The notes beneath the pieces were generated by a model. It searched no databases. It saw only the letters and a list, made by a program, of their open reading frames with translations, and had not been told where the DNA came from. Positions 6,347 through 13,305 of a stretch of DNA of 14,892 nt are shown piece by piece; within the stretch, counting starts at the first letter, position 1; each line of letters starts with the position of its first letter. This DNA is from Faecalibacterium sp. (lineage in GTDB: Bacteria > Bacillota > Clostridia > Oscillospirales > Ruminococcaceae): the NCBI GenBank assembly GCA_020025795.1, contig JAHHRK010000035.1:1-14892 (forward strand). Direction: 5' to 3'. Made by a program: the position numbers and the translations under genes.

Positions 6347-7561
6347 TTATTCCGCGTACAGTGCCACGATGTTCTCCAGCACATTCGTTGCCTTGTCCAT
6401 GCGCTCCACCGTGGTGCACTCATATACACCATGGAAGTTGAAACCGCCGGTGCCCAGGTTCGGGCAGGGCAGGCCCATCCAGCTCAGGGTAGCACCGTCC
6501 GTGCCGCCGCGCACCGGTTCTTCCACCGGCTCCAGACCCACTGCCTTCACAGCCTTGCGTGCCGTCTCAATCAGATGGAAATGGGGCTTGATCTGCTCCA
6601 GCATGCTGCGGTAGCTGTCCTCGATTTCCAGTTTTACCGTGCCTTCGCCGTACTTGCCATTCAGGCAGTCAGCAATGTGCTCCATGGTCTGCTTTTTGTA
6701 CTCCAGCTTGTTCATGTCGTGGTCACGCAGGATATAGCCCAGCTTTGCCTCGTTCACATCGCCGTACATCTGGGTCAGGTGGTAGAAGCCTTCCCGTCCG
6801 CAGGTGTGTTCCGGGCGATCCATTACCGGCAGTGCCATGTGGAATTCCATTGCCACATTGGATGCGTTCACCATGGTATCCTTTGCATCGCCGGGATGCA
6901 CCGACAGACCGGTAATCGTTACCACAGCGGATGCTGCGTTAAAGTTGTCGTACTCAATACCGCCCACATCGCCGCCATCAACGGTGTAAGCAAAGTCCGC
7001 ACCAAAGCCCGGAATATCAAACAGATCTGCGCCGCGACCGATTTCTTCATCGGGCGTAAAGCCAATGCACAGCTTGCCGTGGGGCTTGTTCTCGTTGATG
7101 ATGTTTTCCACTGCAGCCAGAATCTCCGAAATACCAGCCTTGTCGTCTGCGCCCAGCAGCGTGGAACCATCGCTGGTGATCAGCGTCTCGCCCTTCAGCT
7201 CTTTCAGGAACGGGAAACGCACCGGGTCCAGCACTGCGCCTGCCGGCAGGGTCAGTGCCTCACCATCATAGTTTTCGTGCAGCAGAGGCTTTACATTCTC
7301 ACCCGAAGCATCCGGTGCGGTATCCATGTGTGCAATCAGACCCAGTGCCGGCTTTTCCTCGCAGCCGGGCGTAGCGGGCACGCTGGCATACACATAGCCA
7401 TTTTCGTCCATACGGACGTCAGCGCATCCAATCTTTTTCAGATCCTCAACCAGAATCTTTGCCAGATTCAGCTGACGGCTGGTAGACGGGCAGCTTTCGC
7501 TTTCCGGGTCGCTGGTGGTGTACACCTGTGCGTATTTCAGCAGATATTCATAAGCGCGCAT
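6347..7561 (-). CDS. pepT: peptidase T (tripeptide aminopeptidase), M20 family
   Basis: Cytoplasmic zinc aminopeptidase that removes the N-terminal residue from tripeptides. It has 404 residues, the normal length, and all the metal ligands and catalytic residues of M20B are visible. H78 and D80 sit in IAHMDTAPD, the bridging D140 in LLGADDKAG, the catalytic base pair E172/E173 in TPDEEIGRG, D195 in VDGGD, and H378 in GGFNFHG. The dimerisation (lid) domain lies between about 205 and 320, and GGTDGATLS (352-360) is also conserved. The ATG at 7561 follows AAAGGAG with 8 nt spacing. It is monocistronic, with its own promoter at 7595-7623 and a strong terminator. It is divergent from the polysaccharide operon and shows no obvious link to it. 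Confidence 0.97.
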   Translation of the reverse strand: MRAYEYLLKYAQVYTTSDPESESCPSTSRQLNLAKILVEDLKKIGCADVRMDENGYVYASVPATPGCEEKPALGLIAHMDTAPDASGENVKPLLHENYDGEALTLPAGAVLDPVRFPFLKELKGETLITSDGSTLLGADDKAGISEILAAVENIINENKPHGKLCIGFTPDEEIGRGADLFDIPGFGADFAYTVDGGDVGGIEYDNFNAASAVVTITGLSVHPGDAKDTMVNASNVAMEFHMALPVMDRPEHTCGREGFYHLTQMYGDVNEAKLGYILRDHDMNKLEYKKQTMEHIADCLNGKYGEGTVKLEIEDSYRSMLEQIKPHFHLIETARKAVKAVGLEPVEEPVRGGTDGATLSWMGLPCPNLGTGGFNFHGVYECTTVERMDKATNVLENIVALYAE

Positions 7562-7594
7562 AAGACAGTCTCCTTTATTTCATAAATTTACCGT

Positions 7595-7623
7595 ATTATA
7601 CTCTTTTCTCCCTTATCCCGCAA
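7595..7623 (-). promoter_or_regulatory. pepT promoter
   Basis: Minus-strand -35 TTGCGG (7623-7618), 17-nt spacer, consensus -10 TATAAT (7600-7595). Predicted start near 7588, about 27 nt before the ATG. Confidence 0.75.
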
Positions 7624-7641
7624 CTTTCATGGAAATTCCAG

Positions 7642-7670
7642 TTGGAAACATAGGGCATTTGTGATAGAAT
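7642..7670 (+). promoter_or_regulatory. promoter of the polysaccharide operon
   Basis: -35 TTGGAA (7642-7647), 17-nt spacer, -10 TAGAAT (7665-7670). Predicted start near 7677, leaving a leader of about 64 nt before capE. It lies back to back with the pepT promoter. This is the only well-formed promoter seen for the operon. Confidence 0.65.
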
Positions 7671-7740
7671 TGTAATGTGCGTAAATGCGCCAACTCAAAT
7701 TTGACTTGTAAAAGCCCACCCTTTTTAGGAGGTAATTTAT

Positions 7741-8787
7741 ATGGAACCCACTGTTTTTAATGGCAAAACTCTGATGATTACCGGTGGTACCGGCAGCTTC
7801 GGTCACACTGTTCTAAAGCATTTCCTGTCTACCGATATTGGTGAAATCCGTATTTTCTCCCGCGATGAAAAGAAGCAGGATGATATGCGTCATGAGCTGC
7901 AGGCCAACTACCCGGAATTTTATAATAAGGTGCGTTTCTATATCGGTGACGTGCGCAATCTGCAGAGTCTGCAGGACGCTATGCCCGGTGTTGACTATGT
8001 TTTCCACGCTGCCGCATTGAAGGAAGTCCCCAGCTGCGAGTTCTTCCCCATGGAAGCTGTCCGCTCCAATATCATCGGCACCGACAATGTAATCCATGCT
8101 GCTGTGGCCAATCACGTCAAGAGTGTCGTCTGCCTGTCCACCGACAAGGCAGCTTATCCCATCAATGCTATGGGCATCAGCAAGGCTATGATGGAACACG
8201 TTGTTACTGCTAATGCACGCATGGCAGCGCAGAACGGCACCATCCTCAGCTGCACACGCTATGGTAATGTTATGTGCAGCCGCGGCTCTGTCATTCCTCT
8301 GTTTGTGGATCAGATTCGTGCTGGCAACCCCATCACCATTACTGACCCCAACATGACTCGCTTCCTGATGAACCTGGACGAAGCTGTGTCTCTGGTCATG
8401 TTTGCTTTCGAGCACGCTAACCCCGGCGACCTGTTCATTCAGAAAGCTGACGCTTCCACCATTGGCGATCTGGCAAAGGCTGTGCAGCAGCTGTTTGGTG
8501 ATACCGGCACGCGTATCATCGGCACGCGCCACGGTGAAAAGCTGTATGAAACCCTGATGACTCAGGAAGAACGCCTGCGCTGCGAGGATATGGGCCGCTA
8601 CTACCGTGTTGCAGCCGATTCCCGTGATCTGAACTACGACAAGTTCGTTGTTCAGGGCGAGGTCAAAACCCAGTCTGACGAAGCTTACACCAGCCACAAT
8701 ACCAACCGTCTGGACGTTCAGGGCACCGTCGAAAAACTGCTGGGTACTGAATATATCCAAGAGCAGCTGGCAAACTGGAACAAGTAA
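7741..8787 (+). CDS. capE: UDP-GlcNAc 4,6-dehydratase (inverting, 5-epimerase), CapE/FnlA/WbjB type
   Basis: First enzyme of the 2-acetamido-2,6-dideoxy-L-hexose pathway. It dehydrates UDP-GlcNAc and epimerises C5, giving the 4-keto-L-arabino sugar. It has 348 residues with an extended SDR fold. The NADP loop is GGTGSFG (15-21), followed by FHAAALKEVP (88-97) and STDKAAYP (133-140). The family's hallmark is that the canonical YxxxK tyrosine is replaced by Met, seen here as M144-GIS-K148. The close match to S. aureus CapE over NAMGISKAMME is from memory. AGGAGG at 7727-7732 sets the start. It is the first gene of the operon, 26 bp before the capF-like gene. Confidence 0.93.
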   Translation: MEPTVFNGKTLMITGGTGSFGHTVLKHFLSTDIGEIRIFSRDEKKQDDMRHELQANYPEFYNKVRFYIGDVRNLQSLQDAMPGVDYVFHAAALKEVPSCEFFPMEAVRSNIIGTDNVIHAAVANHVKSVVCLSTDKAAYPINAMGISKAMMEHVVTANARMAAQNGTILSCTRYGNVMCSRGSVIPLFVDQIRAGNPITITDPNMTRFLMNLDEAVSLVMFAFEHANPGDLFIQKADASTIGDLAKAVQQLFGDTGTRIIGTRHGEKLYETLMTQEERLRCEDMGRYYRVAADSRDLNYDKFVVQGEVKTQSDEAYTSHNTNRLDVQGTVEKLLGTEYIQEQLANWNK

Positions 8788-8813
8788 TCCCATTTTATAA
8801 GGAGTAATACTGC

Positions 8814-9563
8814 ATGGAACTTTCCACTCCTATCCTGATTACCGGCTCTGCCGGTTTTGTGGGCCGCAATCTGATTGAAGCGCTGCGTCAGCGTGGCTAC
8901 ACCAATCTGCTGTGCTTTGATCGTTCCTGCACCCCCGATATGTTAGCGGATTTCTGCCGCCGTGCAGGCTTTGTGGTGCATCTGGCCGGTATCAACCGTC
9001 CCAAAGACCCCAGTGAGTTTTATACCGGAAATTCCGATCTGACGGATACTTTGCTGGCTGCACTGGAAACTGCGGGCAATCCTGCTCCTGTTCTTGTCAC
9101 TAGCAGCGTTCAGGCCGAGCTGGATAACGATTACGGCAAAAGCAAGCGCGAAGCCGAGCAGGCCGTTTTTGCTCACGGCGAGCGCTGTGGCAGTCCGGTC
9201 TATGTTTTCCGTATGGAAGGCGTGTTCGGCAAATGGTGCCGTCCCAACTATAACAGTGTGGTAGCCACCTTCTGCCATAATGCAGCCAATGGCCTGCCGC
9301 TTTCGGTACGTGACCCTGATTTTTCTCTGCCGCTGGTCTATATCGACGACGTTGTGCAGTGTATCCTCGATGCTTTTGACGGCAATGTGATGTGCGACCG
9401 TTCTCGCTATCCCATTTGCCGCATCTATCCTGTTTACGAGATCACACTGGGCCAGCTGGCTGAAACCATTCAGAGCTTCGCTGCCGGCCGCATTCCTGCC
9501 GCTTCCAATGTACTGGAACAGAAGCTTTACAGCACCTATCTATCCTACCTTCCTGCTGATTAA
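8814..9563 (+). CDS. CapF-like SDR reductase lacking the C-terminal cupin domain
   Basis: In S. aureus CapF (about 369 aa) the C-terminal cupin epimerises C3 of the CapE product and the N-terminal SDR domain then reduces C4 with NADPH. This protein has only 249 residues. The SDR domain is intact: GSAGFVG (11-17), HLAG (56-59), TSS (96-98), Y107-GKS-K111, and the CapF signature FGKWCRPNYNS (138-148). It ends KLYSTYLSYLPAD, which corresponds to the linker directly before the cupin in full-length CapF. About 120 residues are therefore missing. The following 149 bp hold no cupin in any frame, so this is a deletion or a natural single-domain form, not a simple nonsense mutation. AAGGAG (8799-8804) sets the start. 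The reductase is probably active; the pathway product may differ from UDP-L-FucNAc. Confidence 0.9.
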   Translation: MELSTPILITGSAGFVGRNLIEALRQRGYTNLLCFDRSCTPDMLADFCRRAGFVVHLAGINRPKDPSEFYTGNSDLTDTLLAALETAGNPAPVLVTSSVQAELDNDYGKSKREAEQAVFAHGERCGSPVYVFRMEGVFGKWCRPNYNSVVATFCHNAANGLPLSVRDPDFSLPLVYIDDVVQCILDAFDGNVMCDRSRYPICRIYPVYEITLGQLAETIQSFAAGRIPAASNVLEQKLYSTYLSYLPAD

Positions 9564-9712
9564 CTTCTGTTTTCACGCTTAAGCATTCTGCGCACAAAAC
9601 TAAACACCCGCGGCAGCAGTTTTGCTGTCGCTCTTACTTATATGTATAGGAACAGAAAAGTCGTTTTTTCCCAAAGTATCCGGATTTCTGTTTATCCCAA
9701 GGAGGATTCATC
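9564..9712 (+). other. 149-bp gap between capF-like gene and capG, with a hairpin
   Basis: This is the longest gap inside the operon and sits where the cupin-coding part of capF would normally be. It contains a 9-bp hairpin with one G-U pair (9610-9618 with 9623-9631, loop GTTT). There is no U-run after it, so it is not a clear terminator. A weak promoter-like pair, TTGCTG (9622-9627) and TATAGG (9645-9650) with 17-nt spacing, overlaps it. No ORF of note is present before the capG ribosome site AAGGAGG (9699-9705). Confidence 0.5.
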
Positions 9713-10852
9713 ATGGCAAAAATCAAATTGATGACGATCATCGGCACCCGCCCGGAAATCATCCGTCTGGCTGCTGTCATCAAAAAATGCGATAAGTATT
9801 TTGATCAAATTCTGGTCCACACCGGCCAGAATTACGACTACACCCTGAACGGCATTTTCTTTAAGGATCTGGGCTTGCGTGCACCGGATTTCTACCTGAA
9901 TGCCGTTGGTGAAGATCTGGGCGAAACCATTGGCAATATTATTGCCAAAAGCTATCGTCTCATGGTCGAGCAAAAGCCGGATGCTTTGCTGATTCTGGGT
10001 GATACTAACAGCTGCCTGTCTGCGATTGCGGCAAAGCGTCTGCACATTCCCATCTTCCATATGGAAGCCGGTAACCGCTGCTTTGATGAATGTCTGCCGG
10101 AAGAAACCAACCGCCGTATCGTCGACCACATCTCCGATGTGAACATGTGCTACTCCGAGCACGCTCGCCGTTATCTGAACGCCGAAGGCACTGCCCGTGA
10201 GCGTACTTATGTAACCGGCAGCCCCATGGCGGAAGTTCTGCACGAAAATCTGGAAAAGATCGAGTCCAGCGATATTCTGTCCCGTCTGGGTCTGGAGCCG
10301 CACAAATATATGCTGCTGAGTGCACACCGTGAGGAAAACATCGATACCGACCAGAACTTCACCAATCTGTTCAACAGCATCAACCATCTGGCAGAAACCT
10401 ATGATATGCCCATTTTGTACTCCTGCCATCCGCGCAGCCGCAAGCGTCTGGAAGCACAGAACTTCCAGCTGGACCCGCGCGTCAAACTGCACGAGCCTTT
10501 GGGCTTCCACGATTACAACAACCTGCAGATGAATGCATACTGCGTTATCTCCGACTCTGGCACGCTGCCTGAGGAGTCCAGCTTCTTTACCAGCGTTGGC
10601 CATCCATTCCCTGCTGTTTGCATTCGTACCAGCACCGAACGTCCGGAAGCATTGGACAAGGGTTGCTTTATTCTGGCTGGCATCAACCAAGGCGGTGTCG
10701 AGCAGGCAGTAGAAACTGCTGTCGCCATGAACGACAATGGCGATCTGGGCATTCCCGTCCCCGTTTACGTTGAGGACGTTTCCACCAAGGTTGTTAAAAT
10801 CATCCAGAGCTATGTAGGCGTCGTGAACAAGATGGTCTGGCGCAAATACTGA
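9713..10852 (+). CDS. capG: UDP-HexNAc 2-epimerase, CapG/FnlC/WbjD type
   Basis: Third enzyme of the pathway; inverts C2 of the UDP-6-deoxy-L-HexNAc. In the FucNAc pathway it turns the talo into the fuco sugar; in the WbvD case it turns RhaNAc into QuiNAc. It has 379 residues, full length, in the non-hydrolysing WecB-like GT-B fold. The N-terminal loop is GTRPEIIRL (11-19), followed by GDTNSC (96-101), HMEAGNRCFDECLPEETNRR (116-135, catalytic acids and the conserved N/R cluster), SAHREENID (203-211) and SDSGTLPEESS (280-290). The C-terminus STKVVKIIQSY matches CapG proteins. It is 28 bp before the next gene's ATG, in the same order as cap5EFG and fnlABC. Confidence 0.94.
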   Translation: MAKIKLMTIIGTRPEIIRLAAVIKKCDKYFDQILVHTGQNYDYTLNGIFFKDLGLRAPDFYLNAVGEDLGETIGNIIAKSYRLMVEQKPDALLILGDTNSCLSAIAAKRLHIPIFHMEAGNRCFDECLPEETNRRIVDHISDVNMCYSEHARRYLNAEGTARERTYVTGSPMAEVLHENLEKIESSDILSRLGLEPHKYMLLSAHREENIDTDQNFTNLFNSINHLAETYDMPILYSCHPRSRKRLEAQNFQLDPRVKLHEPLGFHDYNNLQMNAYCVISDSGTLPEESSFFTSVGHPFPAVCIRTSTERPEALDKGCFILAGINQGGVEQAVETAVAMNDNGDLGIPVPVYVEDVSTKVVKIIQSYVGVVNKMVWRKY

Positions 10853-10880
10853 TTTCAAAACAGGAGAGGAGCCTTTGCGT

Positions 10881-12122
10881 ATGTCTGTTTCTGGCAAGAA
10901 ACTCTTGATCGTTACGCAGCACTTCTGGCCGGAAAACTTTCGCATCAACGATATTGTAGATGGTTTTCTTGCGGACGGAATTCAGGTTGATGTGCTGTGT
11001 GGCCTGCCCAACTATCCCAAGGGCGAATGGTTCGACGGCTACACGGCCTCCGGTCCGATGGAAGAACACTGGCACGGTGCACATATCTACCGCTGCAAAG
11101 AAATCCCCCGAACCGGCAATACCTCGGTTCGTATTTTCTTGAACTATGTTTCCTGGCCGCTGCATGCCGCACTGGCACTGCATCGGCTGCCCGGCGGATA
11201 CGATGCGATTCTCTGCTACAATACCAGTCCTGTTTTAATGAGCTGGCCTGCCATTTTGGCAGCACACAAGTTCAAGGCTCCCTTGACCAACTATGTACTG
11301 GACATCTGGCCGGAAAACCTGTACTCCGTGCTGAACGTTAAAAATCGTTTTCTGCGCTGGGTTGCACTTTCTGTGTCAGACTGGCACTATCGCCGCGCCG
11401 ACCGCCTCATTGCCATGAGTCCCGGTCTGGAAAGTCGCCTGCAAAAGCGTGTTGGTTTCAAAAATTCCTGGCGCTGTGTAGAAAAGGAAAAAAGCTATGC
11501 GGTCATTCCTCAGTATTGTGAGGACTTCTACGCACAGTCTGCCTGTGATGCAGCCTTAAAAGAAGCCGGCAAAGATCGTTTTACCCTCATGTTCGCCGGT
11601 AATTTTTCTCCGGCACAGAGCTTGAATACCGCACTCTTGGCCTTGCACGAAATCAAGGATAAAGCCCCTGTCCACCTGGTTCTGGTTGGTGACGGTATGA
11701 GCCGTCCCGAGCTGGAGCACATGACCGATGAACTGGATTTGCGCAATCGCGTCACGTTCTACGGTAGTGTGGCTCCTACCGAAATTCCCGCACTGGCAGG
11801 CGCTGCGGATGCCCTGCTGGTATCGTTGTCCGATTCTCCGGATCTGGGTCTGACGATTCCGGCAAAGCTGGCCAGCTGCATGGCAGCAAAAAAGCCTCTG
11901 CTGGTTTCCATCAATGGCGAAGGCGCCATCGCTGCTGCCGAATCCGGCGGCGCACTTGTCAGCCCCGCCTGTGACAGTGATGCGCTGGCACACAACCTGC
12001 TCATGCTGACAGCCATGTCTGCCGATGAGCGCACGGCAATGGGCAACAGTGCTTATGCCTATTATATTTCTCACTATCGGCGCGATCATCTGCTCCGAAA
12101 GTTAGAGGACTTTATTTTTTAA
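10881..12122 (+). CDS. family 4 glycosyltransferase (WbuB/WcaI type)
   Basis: A GT-B retaining glycosyltransferase of 413 residues, probably acting at the inner face of the membrane on an undecaprenyl-linked acceptor. The N-terminal domain opens LLIVTQHFWPENFRIND (8-24), typical of the WcaI/WbuB group, with GLPNYPKG (41-48) and LDIWPENL (140-147). The C-terminal domain has FAGNFS (238-243), LVGDG (268-272), FYGSV (293-297) and a sugar-nucleotide loop around LGLTIPAKLASCMA (322-335). In E. coli O26, wbuB follows fnlABC directly and adds L-FucNAc, so this enzyme most likely transfers the sugar made by the preceding three genes. The ATG at 10881 (9 nt after AGGAG) is preferred to a TTG at 10875, which is too close to the ribosome site. 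Confidence 0.88.
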   Translation: MSVSGKKLLIVTQHFWPENFRINDIVDGFLADGIQVDVLCGLPNYPKGEWFDGYTASGPMEEHWHGAHIYRCKEIPRTGNTSVRIFLNYVSWPLHAALALHRLPGGYDAILCYNTSPVLMSWPAILAAHKFKAPLTNYVLDIWPENLYSVLNVKNRFLRWVALSVSDWHYRRADRLIAMSPGLESRLQKRVGFKNSWRCVEKEKSYAVIPQYCEDFYAQSACDAALKEAGKDRFTLMFAGNFSPAQSLNTALLALHEIKDKAPVHLVLVGDGMSRPELEHMTDELDLRNRVTFYGSVAPTEIPALAGAADALLVSLSDSPDLGLTIPAKLASCMAAKKPLLVSINGEGAIAAAESGGALVSPACDSDALAHNLLMLTAMSADERTAMGNSAYAYYISHYRRDHLLRKLEDFIF

Positions 12123-12152
12123 GTATGTCAAATATAAGGGAGGTCCTGCTCG

Positions 12153-12875
12153 TTGAAACATTCCGACGTCTTAGTCATCATCCCCTGCTATAACGAAGAA
12201 GCGAATATTCAAAAGGTCATCCAGCGTCTGATTGATACTTGTCCTGACGTGGATTACCTTGTGGTCAACGACTGCTCCACCGACCGCAGCGAAGCCATTT
12301 TGCAGGAAAACCACTTCAATTATGTCACCCTTCCCGTCAATCTGGGCATCGGCGGCGGTGTCCAGACCGGTTATCGTTATGCACGGGATAACGGCTATAA
12401 AATCGCAGTCCAGATGGACGGCGACGGTCAGCATTCCCCCGATTATCTGGAAAGTGTTATCGCTCCTGTGCGCAGCGGCGAACTGGACCAGTGTATCGGC
12501 AGCCGTTTTTTGGAAAAGGAAGGTTTCCAGTCCAGCCCTCTGCGCCGGTTTGGTATTCGTTTTCTTTCCACATTGATTTATCTTTTGTCCGGCGTCAAAG
12601 TGCATGATGTCACCAGTGGTTTCCGTGCCACCGGCCCGGAGCTGACCGCTTTTTTTGCGGATAACTATGCAGCCGATTATCCCGAACCGGAAGCTATTAT
12701 GACAGCCACACTGGCCGGCTTCAAAATTGGCGAAGCACCTGTCATCATGAATGAACGTCTGGGTGGCATTTCCAGTATTCGCAGCTTTAAGAGCGCCTAC
12801 TACATGATCAAAGTCAGCCTGGCTCTGGTGATTGATCGTATGTCCTGCCATCGGAAAGGAGGGTCTCACGCATGA
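12153..12875 (+). CDS. family 2 glycosyltransferase, DPM1-like
   Basis: An inverting GT-A enzyme of 240 residues resembling dolichol-phosphate mannose synthase and bacterial polyprenyl-phosphate glycosyltransferases. Visible motifs are IIPCYNEEANI (9-19), VVNDCSTDRS (37-46), NLGIGGGVQTGY (63-74) and the metal-binding MDGDGQH (88-94), then SGFRAT (155-160). It lacks the C-terminal membrane helices that larger DPM/ArnC-type enzymes carry. The start is a TTG at 12153, 9 nt after AAGGGAGG; no ATG in frame is well placed. The stop overlaps the next gene's ATG (ATGA), and that gene encodes a small membrane protein, which suggests the pair works together at the membrane. Donor and acceptor are unknown. 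Confidence 0.88.
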   Translation: MKHSDVLVIIPCYNEEANIQKVIQRLIDTCPDVDYLVVNDCSTDRSEAILQENHFNYVTLPVNLGIGGGVQTGYRYARDNGYKIAVQMDGDGQHSPDYLESVIAPVRSGELDQCIGSRFLEKEGFQSSPLRRFGIRFLSTLIYLLSGVKVHDVTSGFRATGPELTAFFADNYAADYPEPEAIMTATLAGFKIGEAPVIMNERLGGISSIRSFKSAYYMIKVSLALVIDRMSCHRKGGSHA

Positions 12876-13246
12876 GTGCTGTGAATCAATTTGTTTTCAT
12901 CCTGATTGGTCTTTGTATTCTGCTTTGCGTCCTCGCCCTGCTGAAAAAGGACGTTCTTTCCGTTAAATACTCTCTGTTGTGGCTCTTATGCGGCAGCGGC
13001 CTTTTGCTCATTGCGGTTTTTCCCTACATCATCTATGTGATTCGGGATATCTTCGACATGGTCATGCCTTCCAATGTGGTTTTCATGATCCTGTTTGGAT
13101 TTGTACTGCTTTTGCTTTTATCTCACAGCATCGCAGTCACCGAGCTGAGCCACAAGTCCAAGCGTCAAACGCAATCCATTGCTCTTCTGGAAAAACGTGT
13201 TCGCGAGTTGGAAGCGCAGCTGCACAACAAGGATCATGAAGCATAA
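12872..13246 (+). CDS. DUF2304 small membrane protein
   Basis: A 124-residue membrane protein. Three hydrophobic helices are evident: about residues 5-24, 32-57 (including SLLWLLCGSGLLLIAVFPYI) and 66-88 (PSNVVFMILFGFVLLLLLSH). A predicted coiled coil follows at about 91-120 (ALLEKRVRELEAQL). The pattern KYSLLWLL...PSN.VFM...LLEKRV.ELE is that of DUF2304 proteins, which are often found next to DPM1-like GT2 genes. The start ATG overlaps the GT2 stop by 4 bases, so the two are translationally coupled. The likely role, by inference, is to anchor or assist the soluble GT2 enzyme. No catalytic motif is seen. Confidence 0.85.
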   Translation: MSAVNQFVFILIGLCILLCVLALLKKDVLSVKYSLLWLLCGSGLLLIAVFPYIIYVIRDIFDMVMPSNVVFMILFGFVLLLLLSHSIAVTELSHKSKRQTQSIALLEKRVRELEAQLHNKDHEA

Positions 13247-13305
13247 TGCCATTTGTGCTTTTTATCTGATCCGGGCATGGAATCTGGTGTTAGGAGTCGT
13301 TCATT

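Noticed and set aside
4490..7585. Very long open frame (about 1031 codons) on the plus strand opposite aspS and pepT
   Set aside because: It runs antisense through two certain genes and their intergenic region, its product is His/Gln/Val-rich with no recognisable domain, and no ribosome site precedes it. It reflects the codon bias of the real genes.
9564..9712. Cupin domain remnant after the capF-like stop
   Set aside because: One frame contains TRGSSFAV, faintly like the RGSF motif of CapF cupins, but the rest does not match and the interval is far too short. Treated as chance.
9692..10948. Minus-strand open frame of about 418 codons opposite capG, and similar ones opposite capE and the MBOAT gene
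   Set aside because: Shadows of strongly supported genes, without ribosome sites or recognisable domains.
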